Origin: a bacterium
GTDB taxonomy: Bacteria > Verrucomicrobiota > Kiritimatiellia > UBA8416 > CAMZLY01
NCBI GenBank assembly: GCA_030632465.1
Contig: DAOVUR010000030.1
Span: 1-13,238, forward strand
DNA length: 13,238 bases
Direction: 5' to 3'
Every line of letters begins with the position of its first letter. Within the stretch, counting starts at the first letter, position 1. The notes beneath the pieces were generated by a model. The model ran no database searches. It had not been told where the DNA came from and was given only the letters and a program-made list of their open reading frames with translations. The position numbers and the translations under genes were made by a program. Positions 7,275-12,450 of the stretch are shown one piece after another.

Positions 7275-7383
7275 CTAGTGCTACGCACGCCTGCCCTTCG
7301 TAACGCTTGCGCGAAGTAGGGTCGCTTTTGGCTCAGAGAGCCAACGCTACACTTCCCTTAATCTTCAAAAAACTTTTCAGTAG
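7275..7383. repeat. Dispersed intergenic repeat, copy 2, with 32-bp insertion (pheS-rplT gap)
   Basis: CTAGTGCTACGCACG (7275-7289), a 32-bp insertion (7290-7321), then the same 42-nt block as copy 1 (7322-7363, few substitutions) with hairpin TTGGCTC-AGA-GAGCCAA (7328-7344), then CTTTTCAGTAG (7373-7383). The insertion is itself imperfectly palindromic (CCCTTCG... CGCGAAGTAGGG), so it may be a nested element or a module lost from copy 1. Next to it, GCCTT/AAGGC (about 7397-7412) forms a further GC-rich hairpin before the rplT terminator. Confidence 0.8.
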
Positions 7384-7436
7384 CCTGTCGCGCCGTAGCC
7401 TTTTGCGAAGGCGGAAGCAAAAAATTATTTTTTATC

Positions 7437-7469
7437 AAAAAAAAACGGCCACCCTCAAAAAGGTGACCG
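7437..7469 (-). terminator. Intrinsic terminator after rplT
   Basis: On the minus strand CGGTCACC (7469-7462), an 8-nt loop, and GGTGGCCG (7453-7446) form an 8-bp helix with one G-U pair, followed at once by nine T's (7445-7437). It lies about 20 nt after the rplT stop and should end the thrS-infC-rpmI-rplT transcript. Confidence 0.92.
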
Positions 7470-7488
7470 CCCTATAAGTCAAGCTTGA

Positions 7489-7845
7489 TTAAGCAAGCGC
7501 GGCCTTAGCCTGCTCAACAATCGATGTAAAAGCATCAGGATCATGAATAGCAATCTCTGAAAGCATTTTTCGATTCAAACCAACCTTAGCTGTAGTCAAA
7601 CCTTGGATAAAGCGACTATATGTCATATCATTCATACGACAAGCTGCAGATATACGTGCAATCCAAAGCGATCTAAAATCACGCTTCTTAGTTTTACGAT
7701 GTTCTGTTGCCATAACCATGGCACGGTCAACTGCTTCAGTTGCCTGACGGAATAATTTGCTACGTGATCCACTAAAACCACGTGCTTTCTTTAATATACG
7801 CTTCTTTCTTTTATGTGAAGCTGGTGCATTTGTTGCTCTTGGCAT
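7489..7845 (-). CDS. rplT: 50S ribosomal protein L20
   Basis: 118-aa basic protein that binds 23S rRNA and is needed early in 50S assembly; in several bacteria it also represses its own operon. The sequence is canonical: MPRATNAPASHKRKKRILKKARGF-type N-terminus, long basic helix, RDFRSLWIARISAACR, then the globular part with YSRFIQGL and LNRKMLSEIAIHDPDAF. AGAGGG lies about 8 nt before the ATG. It starts 23 nt after rpmI and is the last gene before the strong terminator at 7437-7469. Confidence 0.99.
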   Translation of the reverse strand: MPRATNAPASHKRKKRILKKARGFSGSRSKLFRQATEAVDRAMVMATEHRKTKKRDFRSLWIARISAACRMNDMTYSRFIQGLTTAKVGLNRKMLSEIAIHDPDAFTSIVEQAKAALA

Positions 7846-7868
7846 TTCAAAACCCTCTCAGATCAAAT

Positions 7869-8063
7869 TTATTTTGTTAGCATTGCCGTAATACGCTTGA
7901 TTTCTGGTTTCGCTAAGATTCCAGCCTTACGCAAATTACGCTTACGTTTTCTCGATTTCGAGCTTAACAGATGACCGGATCCGGCCTTACTGTACTTTAA
8001 TTTACCGCTAGCTGTAACGCGCACGCGCTTCGCCGCCGACTTGTTTGTTTTCTTCTTGGGCAT
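7869..8063 (-). CDS. rpmI: 50S ribosomal protein L35
   Basis: 64-aa, very basic L35, normal length. MPKKKTNKSAAKRVRVTASGKLKYSKAG-type N-terminus, then HLLSSKSRKRKRNLRK, the family signature, and a C-terminal IKRITAMLTK. It is the middle of the conserved infC-rpmI-rplT set. GATAGGACATTAATAGT precedes the ATG, with AGGA as a plausible ribosome-binding sequence. The 254-nt leader to infC holds a clear hairpin (8110-8143), a candidate site for control of L35/L20 synthesis. Confidence 0.99.
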   Translation of the reverse strand: MPKKKTNKSAAKRVRVTASGKLKYSKAGSGHLLSSKSRKRKRNLRKAGILAKPEIKRITAMLTK

Positions 8064-8109
8064 ACTATTAATGTCCTATCTACTATGAAAAATATTACTG
8101 TACAGCTAA

Positions 8110-8143
8110 TTTACTTACACTTTTAGCCATAAAAGTGCGTAAA
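8110..8143 (-). promoter_or_regulatory. Two-part hairpin in the rpmI leader
   Basis: CACTTTTA/TAAAAGTG (8 bp, loop TGGC on the minus strand) is continued by TTTAC/GTAAA (5 bp) across a small internal loop. It lies about 47 nt upstream of the rpmI ATG. In other bacteria L20 represses rpmI-rplT by binding structures in this leader; whether this hairpin is such a site is inference. There is no adjoining T-run, so it is not a simple terminator. Confidence 0.45.
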
Positions 8144-8200
8144 CATAGCCTATGAACTGAATCTAGTCCAGCATTATTTTACATTTTTTATTAAAAAACC

Positions 8201-8228
8201 AGCAGTTAACAGCTAACAGCGATCAATT
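8201..8228. repeat. Short heptanucleotide array in the infC-rpmI gap
   Basis: Plus-strand units AGCAGTT, AACAGCT, AACAGCG, ATCAATT. On the minus strand the region forms a weak AGC/GTTAAC-type hairpin followed by GGTTTTTT, so it could also act as an attenuator within the operon. The neighbouring stretch has CCTTGGTA twice (near 8250 and 8265). No gene is visible in 8064-8317. Confidence 0.4.
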
Positions 8229-8317
8229 GAAAACATTGCCTTTAATATAAACCTTGGTAATACACCTTGGTAGCAGCTGTTTTATTGAAACTGAATAGCG
8301 TAAACTGACCACTTACT

Positions 8318-8854
8318 TTACTTCTTCGACCGCACACCGAGCATACAGATAATATTACGCCCCATCAATTTTGGCGCCATATCAGTTGCCGCAATATCAC
8401 TGCAATCTTCAATCACTTTATTAATAACCTCAAATCCCAATTCGCGATGAGCATTCTCACGTCCACGAAAGGCCAATGAAACCTTAACTTTATGTCCTTT
8501 TTCCAAGAACTTGCGAATATGATTAACCTTGGTCTGATAATCATGTTCAGCCACATTAGCATGAAACTTGATCTCTTTAACCTGACGATTAACCTGTTGT
8601 TTGCGCGTCTGCTTGCGCTTCATACTCTCTCTGTAGCGATACTGGCCAAAATCCATGATTCTGCATACTGGCGGTTCAGCTCCAGGAGATATCTCTACTA
8701 AATCCTGACCTATGTCCTGCGCCAAGCGCATCGCATCTGATGTTTTCATCACGCCAAGCATTTCGCCATCGGAACCAACACAACGCACCTGTGGTACTCG
8801 TATCTTAAGATTCACTCTAACAAAAGACCGACTCGATGTTTTTCTATCTCTCAT
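8318..8854 (-). CDS. infC: Translation initiation factor IF-3
   Basis: Binds the 30S subunit, prevents premature 50S joining and checks start codon and initiator tRNA. 178 aa, both domains present: the N-domain with LAQDIGQDLVEISPGAEPPVCRIMDFGQYRY (about 44-74), a lysine/arginine-rich linker helix (about 75-95), and the C-domain with VKEIKFHANVAEHDYQTKV and KVSLAFRGRENAHRELG. It starts at ATG rather than the rare AUU/AUC codons that give infC autoregulation in many bacteria; no AUU, AUC or AUA occurs in frame in the few codons upstream. GGGAG lies 11 nt before the ATG, a long spacing. It begins 38 nt after thrS, the standard order. Confidence 0.98.
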   Translation of the reverse strand: MRDRKTSSRSFVRVNLKIRVPQVRCVGSDGEMLGVMKTSDAMRLAQDIGQDLVEISPGAEPPVCRIMDFGQYRYRESMKRKQTRKQQVNRQVKEIKFHANVAEHDYQTKVNHIRKFLEKGHKVKVSLAFRGRENAHRELGFEVINKVIEDCSDIAATDMAPKLMGRNIICMLGVRSKK

Positions 8855-8892
8855 ACTTTTATTAACTCCCGGACTAAAGTAACTACCAATGA

Positions 8893-10617
8893 CTAACCAT
8901 TGTTATCCGGCTCGTTCTCCTTCCTTATTTTTTTAACAAACTCATCAATACTGATCGCACCAACATCCCCTGCCAAACGTTCACGAACAGCAACCTCGCC
9001 AGCTTCTTCCTCTTTTGGCCCTAAAATAAGCATGTAAGGAATCATCTCACCTCGCGCACGCCTAATCTTTGCACCAACTTTTTCGGATTTCTCGTCAATA
9101 CTAGCTCTTATATCATTTTCTAGCAAGGTCTTTACAACCGACTTACTATATTCAATCTGATTTTCCGTCAATGGTAAAACACGTACCTGCTCCGGTGCTA
9201 GCCATACAGGAAATGCTCCTGCATAATGCTCAATCAGTATACCGAAAAATCTTTCTAGGCTACCAAGAAGTGCACGATGCACCATATAAGGCTGATGCTC
9301 TTTGCCATCCTCACCAATATAAGAGAGGTTAAAGCGTTCAGGCAAGTTAAAATCAAACTGTATAGTACTCAACTGCCACTGACGCCCTAAAGCATCCTTA
9401 ATCTTAACATCAATCTTAGGCCCATAAAATGCGCCACCACCAGGATCAACCTCATAACTAACACCAGAAGCATCAAGCGCATTCTGAATAGATGCAGTCG
9501 CCTGCTCCCAACGCGCATCATCACCAACAGCCTTATCAGGCTTAGTGGCTAGATATGCAGTGATATCATCAAAACCAAATGTTTTAAGAATCTTTATCGC
9601 AAACTTTAAAGTAAGCGCAACCTCCTCTTCAATCTGAGCAGGCGTACAGAAAATATGTGCATCATCCTGAGTAAATCCGCGAACTCTCAGCAGACCGTGC
9701 AGAACACCACTCTTCTCATAACGATAAACAGTTCCAAGCTCAGCCCAGCGTAAAGGTAACTCACGATAAGAACGCTTATGCGACTTGTACACTTCAATAT
9801 GAAACGGGCAATTCATCGGACGCACATAGAATGGACTCTTATCCACTTCCATTGGCGCATACATATTCTCGCTATAACATTCAAGATGCCCAGAAGTCTC
9901 CCACAGATTACCTTTACCAATATGCGGTGTATAAAGCAGTTCATAACCAGCTCTGAAATGTTCGCGACGCCAGTAGTCCTCTATAATAGAGCGAATTCTT
10001 GCACCCTTAGGATGCCAATGAATAAGACCAGGTCCAACATCCTCCTGCACACTAAACAGATCAAGCTCACGCCCAATCTTGCGGTGGTCACGCTTTTTAG
10101 CCTCTTCAATCTGAGCAAGATGAATTCGCAAAGCCTTACGATCAGATGCCACAATACCATACAACCGCTGTAACATCGGATTGGTTTCTAACCCGCGGAA
10201 ATAAGATCCGGCAACCGTAGTAAGTTTAAATGCACGAATATCGCCAGTAGACTCAACATGCGGTCCACGACAAAGGTCAACAAACTCGCCGCACTTATAG
10301 AGAGTAATAGTATCGCCATCAGGAATATCATTAAGACGTTCAACCTTAAAAGACTGATTACTATCCGTAAATAGTTTTAAAGCCTCCTCACGGGAAACCT
10401 CAACGCATTCAAACGGAAGTTTTTCAGCAATAATTTTAGCCATTTCAGCTTCAATAGCCTCAAAGTCCTCCGGCGTAAAACGCCTAGGAACATCAAAATC
10501 ATAGTAAAAACCATCATCAGTCGCAGGACCAATATCAAGTTTAACATCATCATAAAGCCGGCAAACAGCTGCGGCCATAACATGCGCCGTACTATGACGC
10601 AAGCACTGTAGATCCAA
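8893..10617 (-). CDS. thrS: Threonine--tRNA ligase lacking the N-terminal TGS domain
   Basis: Charges tRNA-Thr and edits Ser-tRNA-Thr. 574 aa versus about 640 for the usual bacterial enzyme. It starts directly at the editing domain: HxxxH at H8/H12 and CRGPH at C116/H120, equivalent to the E. coli editing residues H73/H77 and C182/H186. The class II core follows, with the zinc and threonine ligands C270 (PMNCPFH), H321 (DDAHIF) and H447 (MVHRALLGS), motif 2 RYEKSGVLHGLLRVRGFTQDD, then the anticodon-binding domain (about 475-574). The start is TTG at 10617 with AGGGGG 5 nt upstream; an in-frame TAG at 10627-10629 rules out a longer form. The roughly 150 bp upstream is AT-rich and non-coding, so the TGS domain is absent rather than out of frame. 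First gene of the infC-rpmI-rplT operon. Confidence 0.97.
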   Translation of the reverse strand: MDLQCLRHSTAHVMAAAVCRLYDDVKLDIGPATDDGFYYDFDVPRRFTPEDFEAIEAEMAKIIAEKLPFECVEVSREEALKLFTDSNQSFKVERLNDIPDGDTITLYKCGEFVDLCRGPHVESTGDIRAFKLTTVAGSYFRGLETNPMLQRLYGIVASDRKALRIHLAQIEEAKKRDHRKIGRELDLFSVQEDVGPGLIHWHPKGARIRSIIEDYWRREHFRAGYELLYTPHIGKGNLWETSGHLECYSENMYAPMEVDKSPFYVRPMNCPFHIEVYKSHKRSYRELPLRWAELGTVYRYEKSGVLHGLLRVRGFTQDDAHIFCTPAQIEEEVALTLKFAIKILKTFGFDDITAYLATKPDKAVGDDARWEQATASIQNALDASGVSYEVDPGGGAFYGPKIDVKIKDALGRQWQLSTIQFDFNLPERFNLSYIGEDGKEHQPYMVHRALLGSLERFFGILIEHYAGAFPVWLAPEQVRVLPLTENQIEYSKSVVKTLLENDIRASIDEKSEKVGAKIRRARGEMIPYMLILGPKEEEAGEVAVRERLAGDVGAISIDEFVKKIRKENEPDNNG

Positions 10618-10672
10618 TTGAACCCCCTAAAAACTAGAAATTTAAATTTACATATATAACAAATCAGCAGAA

Positions 10673-10701
10673 ACCATACGTATTATATCCGAAACTGTCA
10701 A
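10673..10701 (-). promoter_or_regulatory. Putative promoter of the thrS-infC-rpmI-rplT operon
   Basis: On the minus strand, TTGACA (10701-10696) is followed after 17 nt by TATGGT (10678-10673). A perfect TATAAT (10687-10682) sits inside that spacer and could be an alternative -10 with a weaker -35. Either would give a leader of roughly 50-65 nt to the TTG start. No T-box elements are seen. Confidence 0.5.
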
Positions 10702-10726
10702 TAACCTATTAAAACACTATTTTTTA

Positions 10727-10753
10727 ACAAAATGATTTAGTGACAAAATGATT
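10727..10753. repeat. 11-bp direct repeat upstream of the thrS promoter
   Basis: ACAAAATGATT occurs at 10727-10737 and again at 10743-10753, a 16-nt period. It lies between the rhuM stop and the thrS promoter. It could be an operator-like pair or chance in AT-rich DNA. Confidence 0.35.
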
Positions 10754-10775
10754 ATATTTACTACATCTCAATATT

Positions 10776-11786
10776 TCACCCCGCACCATCTGAGTTCAGC
10801 CCTTTTAAATCACGTTCCAGCTCTTTCATACTTTCCACATGATTAAGCTGTCGCTGTTGCTCCTTATATTTTCCATATTCCAATGCTGATTTATCAGACG
10901 CCACCTCATGACTAATCTTTCCTGCATGAGTAAGCAACTCCTTGCCATTCAACTGAATAATGGCATCAAGTCGCTCTATCCAATTTTTCATATACATTGG
11001 CGTTTGTTGATGCGCCATAGTTTCAGCAAACGCAAGATACTGTTCCACCAGAAGACCAAGTAGCTTTATTTCATCTTCCTGAAGATAATTCTTGGCAATA
11101 CTCACATCACTCTTACGCAGAGCAAAACTTGATTTTCTGTCAAGCGACTGCATTCCCATCAAAGGAAGCTTAGCATCCACACGCCGATAGATCAGTTCCG
11201 CTGCCGTCTGTTCACTAATCGCCCAAAGCAACTTATTCTGAATCATCTTAAAAAACAATACTGTCTGTTCATCTTGCGCATTGTAATCAACGCTTGTCGT
11301 ATAGATATCCTTGATCTTCTGATAGAAAAAACGCTCCGAAAGCCTAATCTCACGAATACGATCCTGCAGCTCAGAAAAATAGTTCATCGAATCACCGCTC
11401 TTAAAACGATCATCATTCAGAGCAAACCCCTTGATAATATAATCCTTAAGCCGCTGCGTAGCCCAAATTCTGAACTGAGTACCCTGTTGAGACCTCACTC
11501 GATATCCTACCGAAATAATCACGTCTAAATTGTAATAATATGGGGATTTTTGCTGAAATTCGGAATTTCCGAATTTCTGCATCACTTCCGTTTTAGCCAA
11601 TTCCCCTTCATCAAAAACATTCTTTATATGCTCATTAATGGTAGACTTAGCTTTACCAAACAGCAGAGCCATATGCGCCTGCGTCAGCCAGACAGTTTCA
11701 TCTTCCAGCCGAACATCCAGACTGATTCCCCCATCAGAATTCTGGTAAATTACAATTTCAGAATCATTCTTCATTTCAAACTCCAT
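10776..11786 (-). CDS. RhuM-family protein (Virulence_RhuM domain)
   Basis: Cytosolic protein of unknown biochemical role; the family is named after Salmonella RhuM and is frequent in bacterial accessory regions, often near restriction-modification genes. Full length, 336 aa from ATG 11786. Family marks: IVIYQNSDGGISLDVRLEDETVWLTQAHMA-type N-terminus (a winged-helix-like DNA-binding region with LFGKAKSTINEHIKNVF), YYYNLDVIISVGYRVRS, FRIWATQRLKDYIIKGFALNDDRF, then a helical C-terminal part with QNKLLWAISEQTAAELIYRRVDA. ATG 11774 (MKNDSEIV), with GGAG 6 nt upstream, fits the family start at least as well; ATG 11786 has AGGGGA 4 nt upstream. It directly follows a 42-codon ORF (TAGATG junction). 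It is an accessory gene placed next to the thrS operon. I assign the family, not a function. Confidence 0.9.
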   Translation of the reverse strand: MEFEMKNDSEIVIYQNSDGGISLDVRLEDETVWLTQAHMALLFGKAKSTINEHIKNVFDEGELAKTEVMQKFGNSEFQQKSPYYYNLDVIISVGYRVRSQQGTQFRIWATQRLKDYIIKGFALNDDRFKSGDSMNYFSELQDRIREIRLSERFFYQKIKDIYTTSVDYNAQDEQTVLFFKMIQNKLLWAISEQTAAELIYRRVDAKLPLMGMQSLDRKSSFALRKSDVSIAKNYLQEDEIKLLGLLVEQYLAFAETMAHQQTPMYMKNWIERLDAIIQLNGKELLTHAGKISHEVASDKSALEYGKYKEQQRQLNHVESMKELERDLKGLNSDGAG

Positions 11787-11915
11787 CTATTCCCCTAACC
11801 GCTTAACCGTCCGGCCAAAATTAAATTCAATCTTCTGGGTCTTATTATATTCATTATGCGGCGGAAGCTTCTCTACCAACTCTTTAACATTTTCCGCAAC
11901 TTCTGAATGTTTCAT
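11787..11915 (-). CDS. Small 42-aa hypothetical ORF directly upstream of rhuM
   Basis: Starts MKHSEVAENVKELVEKLP and ends FNFGRTVKRLGE. The TAG stop is immediately followed by the first rhuM ATG (TAGATG), and its last codons supply the rhuM ribosome-binding sequence, the layout of translationally coupled genes. It is charged and soluble-looking, with a likely amphipathic helix in the first half and no membrane segment. I do not recognise it. It could be a genuine small partner of RhuM or the 3' remnant of a longer gene; a TAG just before its ATG excludes a simple in-frame extension. No strong ribosome-binding sequence precedes it. Confidence 0.45.
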   Translation of the reverse strand: MKHSEVAENVKELVEKLPPHNEYNKTQKIEFNFGRTVKRLGE

Positions 11916-12100
11916 CTACACACCATCATTCCCGTAAACTACTGATTAACCACAAGTCTCTGCTCCAGACAATAAACAAAAATATATCACAGGGAACACT
12001 TCTTCTCAACTGATAAATCAAATAACAAAAAATGTTTTTCTGTAATACCGGTGCGGCTTCAGCCAACCTAAAGGGTAACGTGTAACAATCTCACAACAAG
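11916..12100. other. Non-coding stretch before the inverted-repeat element
   Basis: AT-rich, no credible ORF. Near 12049-12067 it holds GGTGCGGCTTCAGCCAACC, an imperfect hairpin (GGCT/AGCC, GGT/ACC) that shares AGCCAA with the TTGGCT...AGCCAA hairpins elsewhere in the window. Promoters for the leftward 42-codon ORF and rhuM should lie here, but I cannot point to convincing hexamers. Confidence 0.4.
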
Positions 12101-12262
12101 AAGGTGGGGCGAAGCTCTCCGAGCGAGCCTGTGACGGCGTAGCCCCGGTCTACATCGCTTCGCGAAGCAATGCGGGCAGGCCGGAGTCGCGAAAATTGAT
12201 TCGTTGGGCTCCCACGCCAGCCCATGGCTGTCCGGCTTGCTCGGAGAGCTGCGCCCCACCTT
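12101..12262. repeat. GC-rich element with 29-bp terminal inverted repeats
   Basis: The left arm (12101-12129, starting AAGGTGGGGCG) and right arm (12234-12262, ending CGCCCCACCTT) are reverse complements with two mismatches over 29 bp. The 104-bp core is much richer in GC than its surroundings and holds further palindromes: GCTTCGCGAAGC (near 12148-12159) and TGGGCT/AGCCCA (near 12204-12224). It carries no gene. GGCTTGCTCGGAGA from the right arm recurs at 12276-12289. Size and structure fit a MITE-like or large palindromic repeat; no target-site duplication is evident. Confidence 0.7.
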
Positions 12263-12275
12263 TTTGCCTTTGCCT

Positions 12276-12289
12276 GGCTTGCTCGGAGA
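12276..12289. repeat. Partial extra arm of the inverted-repeat element
   Basis: GGCTTGCTCGGAGA is an exact direct copy of 12234-12247 in the right arm, 42 nt downstream. It marks where the GC-rich DNA stops and AT-rich DNA resumes, so it may be the remnant of a second, decayed unit. Confidence 0.6.
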
Positions 12290-12334
12290 TAGGTCACTAT
12301 TTTTTTAAATTCGCGGCAAATAGATCAAAAACAA

Positions 12335-12363
12335 TTGACGGCAAGAGCCCTAATGATTATTGT
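12335..12363 (+). promoter_or_regulatory. Putative promoter of the beta-helix gene
   Basis: TTGACG (12335-12340), a 17-nt spacer, then TATTGT (12358-12363). The predicted transcript would have a roughly 80-nt leader containing the hairpin at 12385-12406. The match is moderate and there is no other support. Confidence 0.35.
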
Positions 12364-12384
12364 ATGAACAATTATTTACTTGCG

Positions 12385-12406
12385 AACTTGCACGATACTG
12401 CAAGTT
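12385..12406 (+). promoter_or_regulatory. Palindrome AACTTGCA-N6-TGCAAGTT upstream of the beta-helix gene
   Basis: Perfect 8-bp inverted repeat around CGATAC, downstream of the putative promoter and 44 nt before the ATG. It could be an operator for a dimeric repressor or a leader hairpin in the mRNA. No T-run follows, so it is not a terminator. Confidence 0.45.
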
Positions 12407-12450
12407 AATATATGCACGCATCTATAAATCAAAAAATAAAAAGGTAATAT

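Noticed and set aside
5914..7488. CRISPR array suggested by repeated blocks around pheS
   Set aside because: Only two long copies, separated by a gene, plus 7-bp units. There are no regularly spaced identical repeats with unique spacers, and no cas genes.
8840..8875. Non-canonical AUU/AUA start for infC
   Set aside because: Reading upstream in frame from ATG 8854 gives AGT, AAA, AAT, GTT, GGA, CCG, with no AUU, AUC or AUA, so the ATG is the best start.
10618..10720. T-box or threonine attenuator before thrS
   Set aside because: The leader is short and AT-rich, with no T-box consensus, no antiterminator and no run of Thr codons.
10618..10775. Possible out-of-frame TGS domain upstream of thrS (frameshift or sequencing error)
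   Set aside because: The stretch is AT-rich with stops in every minus-strand frame and contains promoter hexamers; no TGS-like residues can be read in any frame.
12068..12297. Two overlapping minus-strand ORFs of about 63 and 68 codons and a plus-strand ORF in the GC-rich element
   Set aside because: They lie wholly in the inverted-repeat element, where high GC removes stops; different frames and strands overlap, no SD is seen, and the products are Pro/Arg/Cys-rich without family features.
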